From Rhodocyclaceae bacterium (lineage in GTDB: Bacteria; Pseudomonadota; Gammaproteobacteria; Burkholderiales; Usitatibacteraceae): a stretch of DNA of 43,557 bases. Where the stretch lies: positions 1 through 43,557 of the forward strand of contig JADCIX010000009.1 of assembly GCA_020247545.1 (NCBI GenBank), read 5' to 3'. The notes under the pieces are model-generated. The model was not told where the DNA came from, did no database searches, and saw nothing but the letters and a program-made list of their open reading frames with translations. The translations under genes and the position numbers were made by a program. This document shows positions 20,189-28,323 of this stretch, one piece after another (within the stretch, counting starts at the first letter, position 1; each line of letters starts with the position of its first letter).

Positions 20189-21943
20189 TTATAGATCCTC
20201 TGCAAGAATCATTTCAGAGATGCCCTTGCCACCAGGCACCATCGGGAATACATTTTCTGTTTGGTCCGTTTGGAAGTCCAAAAACACCAAACGGTCTTTC
20301 ATCGCGAACGCATCCCTGAGCGCACCTTCAACGTCACCCGGCTTTTCAATTTTCATCCCGACGTGTCCGTACGCTTCGGCCAATTTCACGAAATCAGGCA
20401 GCGCTTCCATATAACTTTCCGCATGACGATTCCCGTGAAAAAACTCCTGCCATTGGCGAACCATTCCGAGATAACGATTATTTAGCAGGATGACTTTGAT
20501 CGGCAAACCATATTGCTTACAGGTCGATAGTTCCTGAATATTCATCTGGATTGACCCCTCGCCGGTGATACAGGCGACATCCGCGTCGGGAAATGCAAAC
20601 TTACAACCCATTGCATACGGCAGGCCAACACCCATGGTGCCAAGTCCACCGGAGTTGATCCAGCGACGTGGCTTGTCGAATCCGTAGTACTGCGCGGCCC
20701 ACATCTGATGCTGGCCCACATCTGAAGTGACATAGGCCTCTCCCTTCGTCACTTCCCACAACTTTTGCACCACGTATTGCGGCTTAATGATGGTCTCCGA
20801 CTGCTTGAACTTCAGGCAGTCTTTGGCGCGCCATTCTTCGATTTGTTTCCACCATGCAGCAATGTTTCCTGGCTTCTGTTCCGCGCTCTGCAGTTGGCCA
20901 ATCAAATCGTCGAGCACGTCTTTGATATTGCCAACAATCGGCACATCAACCTTCACTCGTTTGGAGATCGAAGAAGGGTCGATATCGATATGAATGATTT
21001 TGCGCGTCGGATTGCCGGCATTAAAGTGTGTCGGGTTGCCGATCACGCGATCGTCAAACCGCGCCCCAATCGCGATCAACACATCACAGTTTTGCATCGC
21101 CATATTGGCTTCCACGGTACCGTGCATACCGAGCATGCCGACGAATTGTTTGTCAGTTGACGGATAAGCGCCAAGCCCCATTAAGGTGTTGGTACAGGGG
21201 TAGCCTAACATTCGAACCAGGGCCGTCACTTCCGCCGAGGCGTTACCAAGAATCGCGCCGCCACCGACGTAGATCATCGGGCGGTCTGCGGACAGCAACA
21301 TTTGCATGGCTTTCTTGATCTGCCCGCTATGTCCCTTGTTGGTCGGGCGATAGGAACGCATTTCCACCGTCCCCGGATACAGAAATGGTGCCCTTGCCAT
21401 CGAAACGTCTTTGGGAATATCGACTACTACCGGGCCCGGCCGACCCGTCTTTGCAATGAAGAATGCTTTCTTGATGGTCTCTGCCAGCTCGCCGACATCT
21501 TTGACCAAGAAGTTATGTTTCACACATGGTCGCGTAATGCCGACGGTGTCACATTCTTGAAACGCATCTTGCCCAATGGCGTAGGTTGGAACCTGCCCGG
21601 TGATGATGACCATCGGAATTGAATCCATGTAGGCGGTGGCGATTCCGGTAACGGCGTTGGTGACACCGGGACCGGAGGTGACCAGGGCGACGCCTGGACG
21701 GCCAGTGGCACGCGCATACGCATCGGCAGCATGAACGGCTGCTTGTTCGTGGCGCACAAGTATGTGTTTGAAATGGTTTTGTTTATGGATCTCGTCATAA
21801 ATCACGAGGACCGCGCCGCCAGGGTAGCCGAATACAAATTCGACCCCCTCGGCTTTCATCGCGTGACAGACAATTTCTGCGCCGCTCAAGAGATTGCCGG
21901 AGGCCTCGAGTGAGGCGGATTGTGGAACGTCCGAGAGTTTCAT
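20189..21943 (-). CDS. ilvB: Acetolactate synthase large (catalytic) subunit
   Basis: A thiamine-diphosphate enzyme of 584 residues that makes 2-acetolactate or 2-aceto-2-hydroxybutyrate. The N-terminal pyrimidine-binding domain contains the catalytic glutamate in VRHEQAAVHAADAYARATG, the middle FAD-type domain follows, and the C-terminal domain has the ThDP/Mg motif GLGTMGVGLP then CITGEGSIQMNIQEL. GEGS in place of GDGS is a known natural variant. The frame starts at 21943 with MKLSDVPQSAS. This is the first gene of ilvB-ilvH-ilvC; its upstream region holds two direct GTGACGTC repeats. It could equally be called ilvI, since the sequence does not decide between isozymes. Confidence 0.97.
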   Translation of the reverse strand: MKLSDVPQSASLEASGNLLSGAEIVCHAMKAEGVEFVFGYPGGAVLVIYDEIHKQNHFKHILVRHEQAAVHAADAYARATGRPGVALVTSGPGVTNAVTGIATAYMDSIPMVIITGQVPTYAIGQDAFQECDTVGITRPCVKHNFLVKDVGELAETIKKAFFIAKTGRPGPVVVDIPKDVSMARAPFLYPGTVEMRSYRPTNKGHSGQIKKAMQMLLSADRPMIYVGGGAILGNASAEVTALVRMLGYPCTNTLMGLGAYPSTDKQFVGMLGMHGTVEANMAMQNCDVLIAIGARFDDRVIGNPTHFNAGNPTRKIIHIDIDPSSISKRVKVDVPIVGNIKDVLDDLIGQLQSAEQKPGNIAAWWKQIEEWRAKDCLKFKQSETIIKPQYVVQKLWEVTKGEAYVTSDVGQHQMWAAQYYGFDKPRRWINSGGLGTMGVGLPYAMGCKFAFPDADVACITGEGSIQMNIQELSTCKQYGLPIKVILLNNRYLGMVRQWQEFFHGNRHAESYMEALPDFVKLAEAYGHVGMKIEKPGDVEGALRDAFAMKDRLVFLDFQTDQTENVFPMVPGGKGISEMILAEDL

Positions 21944-22353
21944 AGGTTCACCGCAGGAAAATCAATACCGACGACGGGGCTCGCGGGTCTCGGCCAGCGT
22001 TCGCTTCCATCGCAATTGGTGACTCTTAGGTGACGTCTAGGGGGTAGGCATGGCGCGTGACGTCGCCGGAATTGAGTATTTGAGCAATTTGCATCGTAGC
22101 CGGCGGGGATCGCCCATCCCATGCTGCGCTGCAAAACGATACCTTACCACAACTGCCTTCCGACTTGAAGCTTCTGACCTCTAAACTGTCACAGAGCAGG
22201 ATTCTTGCTAGACTGTTTTTTGGTCCACCAATTATTGCTTCAAGGCGTTGCCTTATTGGCCCTGAGCTTGCCCGGTGCGCGCTGCACCGCCGCATATGTG
22301 CATTTGGCAACATTAGTGCCTACAATAACCAGAATATCAACACGAGGTAAATC
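21944..22353. other. Divergent intergenic region, ilvB and sigma-factor promoters
   Basis: About 410 bases between divergent ilvB (minus) and the sigma factor (plus). Besides the GTGACGTC pair, TACAAT at 22321-22326 on the plus strand is a possible -10 box for the sigma factor cluster, with no good -35 at the right distance. Any open frames here are short and have no family character. No leader peptide rich in Val, Leu or Ile is visible before ilvB. Confidence 0.5.
22030..22064. promoter_or_regulatory. Paired GTGACGTC motifs upstream of ilvB
   Basis: GTGACGTC occurs at 22030-22037 and 22057-22064 as direct repeats 27 bases apart, 86-121 bases upstream of the ilvB start. The same TGACGTC core forms the palindrome upstream of leuA. 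Two helically near-aligned copies suggest an operator, but the regulator is unknown and the match could be coincidental. Confidence 0.4.
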
Positions 22354-22938
22354 CTGGCTTCCCGGCAAGAACTTTCCGATTTTTTGGCTTCGGTAGAGCG
22401 TAGAGCGTTCAAGCAGGCTGTGTTTGCGGTTAAGGACGATGATTCTGCGCTAGACGTGGTGCAAGACTCTATGCTCCGGCTATCCGAAAAATACGCAGAT
22501 CGGCCGCCGGAAGAGCTGCCAATGCTGTTCCAAAGAATCCTCCAAAATGCGATCCGTGACTGGTTCCGGCGCAGCAAGGTAAGATCGACGTGGACAACCC
22601 TGTTTTCATCGTTCAGCAGCAAAGATGAAGAAGATGAATTCGATATCCTGGAAACTTTAGCGGCTGAACAAGCGTCAAATGTGCCTGTATCGCCCGATGA
22701 TCGACTCGAACAGTCTCAAGTCGTTGGGGCGATAGAAGAAGCGTTGGAAAGGTTGCCGGCGCGTCAACGTGAAGCGTTTATGTTGCGTTATTGGGAAGAT
22801 TTTGATGTGGCCGAGACGGCCAAAGTGATGGGATGCTCGGAAGGCAGTGTGAAGACCCACTGCTCACGGGCAGTCAGTGCGCTGTCGGCTCTTCTGCGAG
22901 CCAAAGGTATCACTCTTGAATCAATCGTTGCGAAATAA
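22354..22938 (+). CDS. RNA polymerase sigma factor (RpoE/ECF-like), probable CTG start
   Basis: A two-domain sigma-70-family factor: region 2 (about 20-75, including DDDSALDVVQDSML) and region 4 helix-turn-helix (about 130-185, RLPARQREAFMLRYWEDFDVAETAKVMGCSEGSVKTHCSRA). No anti-sigma factor is evident, although the next gene encodes a one-pass membrane protein. The first ATG/GTG/TTG is TTG 22384, but the reading frame continues upstream as ASRQELSDFLASVERR, which matches how homologues begin. The only start-like codon after the in-frame TAA at 22348 is CTG 22354, which has GAGG (22344-22347) six bases before it. I therefore annotate 194 residues from CTG; TTG 22384 would give 184. Confidence 0.85.
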   Translation: MASRQELSDFLASVERRAFKQAVFAVKDDDSALDVVQDSMLRLSEKYADRPPEELPMLFQRILQNAIRDWFRRSKVRSTWTTLFSSFSSKDEEDEFDILETLAAEQASNVPVSPDDRLEQSQVVGAIEEALERLPARQREAFMLRYWEDFDVAETAKVMGCSEGSVKTHCSRAVSALSALLRAKGITLESIVAK

Positions 22939-22971
22939 ACTGCCAAAGTCGAGACCAAACAACGTCGTAAC

Positions 22972-23358
22972 ATGATGAATGAAAAAGACTTTTCCCATAA
23001 ATTGACTTCCTATTTGGATCTCAGCGCGGGCCGGGTCAGCACCTTTACTGTAGGGAAGTTGCGGAGCGCGCGTGAGCGTGCGCTTGCATCGTATCGTCCG
23101 CCGATACGCGTTCTCGGATTGGTGACTGTTTCAGGCCGCTTGGCCGACCCATCATTGCTTGTACGCAACCCATTGTTTTGGTTACCGATATTGCTGATCA
23201 TCACCCTCATTTTTGCTTTACAACCCTCGACCGATGATCTTTATGATGAAACTGGGGTTATCGACGCCAAACTGTTGACGGGCGAATTGCCAATCGACGC
23301 ATTCCTAGATAAAGATTTCGCCACATGGGTGCAGGAAAAAGAGGCGGCAACGCAGTAA
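22972..23358 (+). CDS. DUF3619 family small membrane protein
   Basis: A 128-residue protein with one transmembrane helix (LFWLPILLIITLIFAL, about 69-84) after a cytoplasmic arginine-rich half and an acidic periplasmic tail (LLTGELPIDAFLDKDFATWVQEK). This matches the DUF3619 layout, usually found directly behind the same sigma factor in Burkholderiales. Given this position and topology it could act as a sigma-factor regulator, but no zinc-binding anti-sigma motif is visible, so this is speculation. ATG 22972 or 22975 may be used. It overlaps the next gene by 34 bases. Confidence 0.85.
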   Translation: MMNEKDFSHKLTSYLDLSAGRVSTFTVGKLRSARERALASYRPPIRVLGLVTVSGRLADPSLLVRNPLFWLPILLIITLIFALQPSTDDLYDETGVIDAKLLTGELPIDAFLDKDFATWVQEKEAATQ

Positions 23359-23891
23359 AAGCGTTCACCGAGTTTTCGCCAAACAGCTTTTCCCGCGTTG
23401 TGAGCCTCGCTGCGCTTACCGCGCTCATTTGTGCCAGCCCTCTCGCCATAACAGGAGTAGCGGCGCAGGCGGCAAGTACGCCCGGCCCAGTGCAGGGGCA
23501 ATCCGGACACGCAGCGGGGTCGACTAGTCAGTCCAAACCCAAGTCGGTGGCGACCGTCCCGTGGAAACGTGTTCCGGATGCACAGAAAAAAGTCTTGGCT
23601 CCACTTGAGGCGGAGTGGCCAACGCTCCAGGGGACGCAACAACGCAAACTACTTGGCGCAGCCAAGCACTACCCAAGCTTGACCCCTGTCGAGCAGGAGC
23701 GCTTCCAAGAGCGCTTGAGGAGCTGGTCGACACTTACGCCAGAACAGCGTTCAGCTGCGCGAGATCAATTTCAGCTGCTGAGCAATCTGCCGAAGGAAAA
23801 GCAAGCCGCACTCACCTCGCGGTGGCAGCAGGAAAAACAAGCCGAAAAGGCGGCCAAGGAGTCGCCTGCCCCTGCCCCCGCCACCAAATAG
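23325..23891 (+). CDS. DUF3106-domain exported protein
   Basis: A 188-residue predicted periplasmic protein. An N-terminal hydrophobic segment (VVSLAALTALICASPLAITGVAAQA) looks like a signal peptide although preceded by 25 extra residues, so the true start could be further in (a GTG at VSLAAL). A low-complexity Gln/Ser/Lys linker is followed by the DUF3106 repeat region, where lines such as WPTLQGTQQRKLLGAAKHYPSLTPVEQERFQERLRSW recur in similar form (PEQRSAARDQFQ, PKEKQAALTSRW). The C-terminus is Pro/Ala/Lys-rich. It overlaps DUF3619 and is 6 bases from the RDD gene, so it is in the same operon. Confidence 0.85.
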   Translation: MGAGKRGGNAVKAFTEFSPNSFSRVVSLAALTALICASPLAITGVAAQAASTPGPVQGQSGHAAGSTSQSKPKSVATVPWKRVPDAQKKVLAPLEAEWPTLQGTQQRKLLGAAKHYPSLTPVEQERFQERLRSWSTLTPEQRSAARDQFQLLSNLPKEKQAALTSRWQQEKQAEKAAKESPAPAPATK

Positions 23892-23897
23892 CGCGCT

Positions 23898-24443
23898 GTG
23901 TCAGAAGCCGAAACAGTTTCGTCGCCAGACGAAGATATTCCCGCACTTCCTACAACACCCAGCATCGTGCGTCGTGTGGCGGCGATTCCATATGAGGGTC
24001 TACTGCTGCTCGCGCTCGTGTTGATCGCCAGCTTTCCGATTGCCGGACTGAATGGTCTCACCCTAACCGGGGTGGCACACATTGTTTTTCAAGCATATCT
24101 GTTGCTGGTTACAGGGATATATTTCACTTGGCAATGGCAGAAAAACGGGCAAACACTGCCCATGAAAACTTGGCGCTTTCGGGTTGTAGCGGTTGACGGC
24201 AAGCGCTTAAGTTGGCCCAGGGCCATTCTGCGTTTCACCAGCACCCTTTTCTTTTTTGGCCCCGCCTGCACTGGCGTACTGTTACTCTTTTTCCCTGATC
24301 GCGTTAGTCCCTTGATCACGATGTGGGCATTTTTTCCGCTGATGGCAACAGTGCTTTACGCGCGCTTTGATGCCCAGGGTCAGTTCCTACACGACCGTTT
24401 AGCTGGCACGCGGCTTGATAACGTCCCACCACCCCAACGCTGA
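23898..24443 (+). CDS. RDD-family membrane protein
   Basis: A 181-residue protein with an RDD domain (RRVAAIPYEGLLLLALVL, where the Arg and Asp of other family members are partly replaced: here RR...E), about four transmembrane segments and a C-terminal FDAQGQFLHDRLAGTRL that is characteristic of the family. Start is GTG 23898, six bases after the previous stop. It is last of the sigma factor cluster and ends five bases from the convergent lptG. Function of RDD proteins is not established; transport is suspected. Confidence 0.9.
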   Translation: MSEAETVSSPDEDIPALPTTPSIVRRVAAIPYEGLLLLALVLIASFPIAGLNGLTLTGVAHIVFQAYLLLVTGIYFTWQWQKNGQTLPMKTWRFRVVAVDGKRLSWPRAILRFTSTLFFFGPACTGVLLLFFPDRVSPLITMWAFFPLMATVLYARFDAQGQFLHDRLAGTRLDNVPPPQR

Positions 24444-24448
24444 ATCGG

Positions 24449-25549
24449 TTAATGCAAGAAACGTCGCGGGTACTCCTTCAGGAAAAGCAATGTGCTAGCG
24501 ACGGCCAAGAATGTAACCAGCGGCAGAGAGGCAGTCAACGAAGGCGGCCAATCATTGAGTACGGTGAGATGACCGATCATCTGGTTCAAGAAATATGCGC
24601 CGATACCCACCATGGTGCCCAATACCAGCATGGCACCAGCCCCACCCGCTCGATTCGACTGGATGGCGAATGGTATGGCGAGCAACATCATCACAATGAC
24701 GCCAATGGGTTGGAAGACCTTGTGCCACAACGCGACCTCATAACGCGTACTATTTTGTTTATTCTCACGCAGATGCTGAATATACGCGTTCAGGTTCACA
24801 ATCGACATCTCTTCAGGTTTTACCCGTAGAACCGAGAGTAAATCCGGCGTCATCGCGGAGACCCATGTCGCGCTAGGAAGCTTCGAGATCCGCGCAAATC
24901 CAGTCGAGTCAGGGCCGTCAAAGATGGTGTGCTCAACGTTGGTCAACCGCCAGCGATTCTTTTCTTCATACTGCCCACGGTCGGCTAGACGAATCGACTT
25001 CAGCCGGTACGCGGCATCAAACTCAAAAATCCGCAGGTTCATAAGTTCGGTGTCAGGCGTAACGTTCTGAATATTCACAAATGATCGGTCGTCTTTGACC
25101 CAGAACCCTGATCGAAACTGCCTCGCCACTACGTTGGTGGTTGCCGAGACACGCATTCTTTTTGCCGCCTCTTCCGCGGCAGGCGCAACCACTTCACCGA
25201 AGACAAAGATGATGGCTGAGAACAGCACACCAATCAGCGAGGCCAGAAGCGCTAACCTAGCCAGCGATAGCCCGGATGCCCGCATCACCGTCAGTTCTGA
25301 CTGCATCGAGAGGCGTGATACAGCGAACAGGGTTCCCAGTAGCGCAGCGACCGGGAACACCACTACCACGTGTGATGGTTGCGAAAGCAACACATAGGCA
25401 AAGGCGGTCATCAGGCCATATCCCCCCTTGCTGAGCGCGCCGAGTTCACGGATAAGATCGAACAGTGCAAACAGCGCCAACAAAGCAAGCAATAGAAATG
25501 CAGTGGCGAGGGCAATTTCCTTGGCGAGATAACGAAACAAGATCGACAT
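24449..25549 (-). CDS. lptG: Lipopolysaccharide export permease LptG
   Basis: A 366-residue YjgP/YjgQ-family permease of the LptB2FG complex that extracts lipopolysaccharide from the inner membrane. Six transmembrane segments flank a periplasmic beta-jellyroll domain (about 135-265). The N-terminal RYLAKEIALATAFLLLALLALFALFDLI and the phrase QSELTVMRASGLS are LptG-like. I chose ATG 25549; the frame also has TTG one codon earlier. Its usual partner lptF is not adjacent: upstream lies a small membrane protein instead, so lptF must be elsewhere. It is convergent with the RDD gene. Confidence 0.93.
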   Translation of the reverse strand: MSILFRYLAKEIALATAFLLLALLALFALFDLIRELGALSKGGYGLMTAFAYVLLSQPSHVVVVFPVAALLGTLFAVSRLSMQSELTVMRASGLSLARLALLASLIGVLFSAIIFVFGEVVAPAAEEAAKRMRVSATTNVVARQFRSGFWVKDDRSFVNIQNVTPDTELMNLRIFEFDAAYRLKSIRLADRGQYEEKNRWRLTNVEHTIFDGPDSTGFARISKLPSATWVSAMTPDLLSVLRVKPEEMSIVNLNAYIQHLRENKQNSTRYEVALWHKVFQPIGVIVMMLLAIPFAIQSNRAGGAGAMLVLGTMVGIGAYFLNQMIGHLTVLNDWPPSLTASLPLVTFLAVASTLLFLKEYPRRFLH

Positions 25550-25592
25550 CAAACGATTATCCCATCGGCAGGGTGCATGCCGCCAGCGCCCA

Positions 25593-25880
25593 CTAACCTG
25601 CGTTAATCCTAAAATAAATTAGCCCGATCACGGTCGCGACCCAAACCCAAAAAACCAAGCCAAACGCAACCAACGGCATGTGCTGATCACGCACAAATCT
25701 TGGCGACAGCAACCTCGCCAACTTCGTCGCCGGGCTCGTGATGATGCGAAGCAGGACATACACAAAGTTCTTTTCCCGGTTGATGCCTGCAAAAAGATAA
25801 ACCAGCCCTTGCCCCAGCAGGGCGAATCCCGCCACCTCGGCAAGCGCCTTCAGAATCTTAAGTAGAAATACGACATCCAT
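25593..25880 (-). CDS. Small two-helix membrane protein, unknown function
   Basis: A 95-residue protein starting MDVVFLLKILKALAEVAGFALLGQGLVYLFAG and ending in a second hydrophobic helix (FGLVFWVWVATVIGLIYF). The middle (LLRIITSPATKLARLLSPRFV) is mildly reminiscent of YggT-like proteins, too weakly to name. The frame is open from 25958 but that part overlaps a terminator, so I chose ATG 25880. It lies between the symporter terminator and lptG and shares their strand, with 43 bases before the lptG start, so may be co-transcribed with it. Confidence 0.6.
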   Translation of the reverse strand: MDVVFLLKILKALAEVAGFALLGQGLVYLFAGINREKNFVYVLLRIITSPATKLARLLSPRFVRDQHMPLVAFGLVFWVWVATVIGLIYFRINAG

Positions 25881-25915
25881 CTCATCAATCCCAACAAATT
25901 CACATCGCAACAAAG

Positions 25916-25948
25916 AAAAACCCGCGCCGCCTCTCGGCAGCGCGGGTT
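25916..25948 (-). terminator. Rho-independent terminator after the symporter operon
   Basis: On the minus strand AACCCGCGC (25948-25940) pairs with GCGCGGGTT (25927-25919) and is followed by a T-run (minus-strand T at 25920-25916). It lies 25 bases beyond the symporter stop. On the plus strand the hairpin is followed only by GTTTTAC, so it terminates best in the minus direction. Confidence 0.88.
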
Positions 25949-25972
25949 GTTTTACCAACTAGCGCGATAGGA

Positions 25973-28060
25973 TTAGCCCATCTGTCCAGCGGTATTCATC
26001 TTGTCACCCTTGATGGATGGGTAGCGTACGTGCTCAACCAGGTCCTGCACTTCTTGTGCCGGTGCCTTGGTGATCAAGCTAACAACGATCATCACCAACA
26101 GACCTACCGCCACCCCAAACACGCCGGAACCGATCGGCAAGATGTCGAACCAAAGAGGCATCTTTGGCACACCCAAATTGGTAAAGAATGGGTAGGTCCG
26201 CAGCATGTAATACATCACCGTGCCCAAGCCAGCCAACATACCGCAGATTGCCGCGATCTTGTTGGCACGTTTCCAGAATACGCCGAGTACCAGCGCTGGG
26301 AAGAATGCCGATGCCGCTAACGAGAAAGCCGCGCCAACCAAGAACAAGATATCACCGGGCTTCTGCGCTGTGACGTAAGCCGCAACGATTGCAACCACCA
26401 GCAGCAACACTTTGGATATTGTGATGCGACGAGCCGTCGTTGCATCGGGATTGATCATCTTGTAATAGACGTCGTGCGACAGCGCGTTGGCGATGGTCAG
26501 CAGCAACCCGTCGGCGGTGGACAACGCGGCAGCCAAACCGCCGGCAGCCACGAGGCCGGAAATCACATAGGGCAGACCGGCAATTTCGGGGGTTGCCAAC
26601 ACGATGATGTCCTGACCAATCACAATTTCGGCGAGTTGCACGATTCCGTCTTTGTTGATGTCGGTAATACTCAGGAGTGTTTTATCCACGGCCTGCCACG
26701 AGTTCACCCATTGCGGTAGATCGGCAAACGCCTTTCCGACCACGTTGGTATAAATGTCAAACTTCACGAGTACCGCGAGCGCAGGTGCTGAGAAGTAAAG
26801 CAAGAAGATAAAGAACAACGACCAGAACACCGAGACACGAGCTTCATGCACGGATGGTGTCGTGTAGTAGCGCATCAGGATGTGCGGCAATGCGGCCGTA
26901 CCTACCATCAGTGAGAAGACGAGAGCCAAGAAGTTATTTCGCTTCGTGTCAGAGGATTTCTGTTTGTCCTCATCGGTCTTGCCCGTACCTACAAATGGCG
27001 TTCCGTGCGGCAGCGGCGGAGCGGCACGTCCGGCTGCACCTTGTTGTCCCTTCAGCTGTCCCTCATAAGCTTTGACGTCTTTCGGGAACGCGTCGACCGC
27101 TTTCTCCGCCGCTTGGATGGCTGCGCCATCAGGCGTTGGAGCCGCTTTCAGTTCGTCAACTTTTGCCACCAACGCGGCTTTGTCGGCATTGTAAGAAGTC
27201 TCGGCTCCGGCCGTAAGCTTCTCACCGGCAGTCTTCGCGCGGTCAGCAAAAATCTTGCGGACTTCCAGTTCCTTTGGGTCAGCCGTCAGCTTCTTTTCGA
27301 CAGCGGTCACCTTTTCAAGCACGCTGCCATAGACCAGCTGCGGAATCGGGATGCCAGTCTGCTTAACCGACAACCAAACTACTGGGATCATGTAGGCAAC
27401 GATCAGGATGATGTACTGCGCCACCTGTGTCCAGGTCACGGCTTTCATGCCGCCCAGGAAGGAGCAAACCAAGATGCCCGCCAGACCAACAAATACGCCA
27501 ACGGCAAATTCCAAGCCGGTGAAGCGGCTGGTGATTAGACCTACACCGTAGATTTGTGCAACGACATACACAAACGAACAGATGATGGCGGCGATCACAC
27601 CGATGGTACGAACGAAGTTACCGCCGTACCGAGCGCCAAGGAAGTCAGGAATCGTAAACTGGCCAAACTTACGCAGGTAGGGTGCTAGGAACAGTGCCAC
27701 CAAACAGTAGCCGCCCGTCCAACCCATGATGAAGGCCAAACCGTCGAAGCCTTGTAGGTAGAGGCCACCAGCCATACCGATAAACGATGCTGCCGACATC
27801 CAGTCGGCACCCGTCGCCATCCCGTTAAACATCGCCGGGACTTTTCGCCCCGCCACGTAGTACTCGGCGACGTCCAGCGTACGGCTCATGATGCCAATAG
27901 TTGCGTACAGCAGGATGGTCGCCACCAAGAAGGCGTAACCAAGGTACGCCCGCGGCGTACCCATTTGTTCTGCGATGCCCAACAGCACGACAAAGCCGAT
28001 GAATCCGCCGGTGTAGATGGAGTAGTACTTCTTCAGTTGTTGATTAAAGGTCTGACTCAT
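25973..28060 (-). CDS. Sodium:solute symporter, VC_2705/ActP-like large subunit
   Basis: A 695-residue Na+-coupled carboxylate (probably acetate) permease with about thirteen transmembrane segments. The core helices are normal for the SSS family, including TGADWMSAASFIGMAG (83-98) and GLAAALSTADGLLLTIANALSHD (508-530). It is longer than typical ActP because of a charged Ala/Lys/Asp-rich insertion at about residues 246-375, and has an EF-hand-like loop D467-E478 (DINKDGIVQLAE). Its start overlaps the stop of the DUF4212 gene (ATGA), the arrangement of a two-subunit symporter. acs in the same region fits acetate uptake; the substrate is inferred. Confidence 0.92.
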   Translation of the reverse strand: MSQTFNQQLKKYYSIYTGGFIGFVVLLGIAEQMGTPRAYLGYAFLVATILLYATIGIMSRTLDVAEYYVAGRKVPAMFNGMATGADWMSAASFIGMAGGLYLQGFDGLAFIMGWTGGYCLVALFLAPYLRKFGQFTIPDFLGARYGGNFVRTIGVIAAIICSFVYVVAQIYGVGLITSRFTGLEFAVGVFVGLAGILVCSFLGGMKAVTWTQVAQYIILIVAYMIPVVWLSVKQTGIPIPQLVYGSVLEKVTAVEKKLTADPKELEVRKIFADRAKTAGEKLTAGAETSYNADKAALVAKVDELKAAPTPDGAAIQAAEKAVDAFPKDVKAYEGQLKGQQGAAGRAAPPLPHGTPFVGTGKTDEDKQKSSDTKRNNFLALVFSLMVGTAALPHILMRYYTTPSVHEARVSVFWSLFFIFLLYFSAPALAVLVKFDIYTNVVGKAFADLPQWVNSWQAVDKTLLSITDINKDGIVQLAEIVIGQDIIVLATPEIAGLPYVISGLVAAGGLAAALSTADGLLLTIANALSHDVYYKMINPDATTARRITISKVLLLVVAIVAAYVTAQKPGDILFLVGAAFSLAASAFFPALVLGVFWKRANKIAAICGMLAGLGTVMYYMLRTYPFFTNLGVPKMPLWFDILPIGSGVFGVAVGLLVMIVVSLITKAPAQEVQDLVEHVRYPSIKGDKMNTAGQMG

Positions 28061-28323
28061 GCCTCTTCTCCTTCATCAACACCATGCTCAATGTCGAGCT
28101 TACGCATGTAGACGGCGTAAAAGCCGATGATCAGTACGTAGACAATCAGGGAGCCTTGAGCGGCCATGTAAAAGGAAAACGGCCAGCCAAAGAAATTAAT
28201 CGTGGCAAGCTCGCGTGCAAAATACGCCATGACAAATGTCACGATGAACCAGATACTGAGTAGGAACGCTGTGATTCGCAGGTTCTTTCGCCAGTAGTCG
28301 CGATGTTGATCAGTCAACTGCAT
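28057..28323 (-). CDS. DUF4212 small subunit of the sodium symporter
   Basis: An 88-residue protein with two transmembrane helices (AFLLSIWFIVTFVMAYF and MAAQGSLIVYVLIIGFYAVYM) separated by the conserved NFFGWPFSFYM phrase. This is the DUF4212 / small-solute-transporter subunit that always accompanies VC_2705-type symporters. Its start is well supported: AGGAGG lies five bases upstream of ATG 28323. It is translationally coupled to the large subunit (ATGA). The two form one operon ending at the terminator at 25916-25948. Confidence 0.93.
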   Translation of the reverse strand: MQLTDQHRDYWRKNLRITAFLLSIWFIVTFVMAYFARELATINFFGWPFSFYMAAQGSLIVYVLIIGFYAVYMRKLDIEHGVDEGEEA

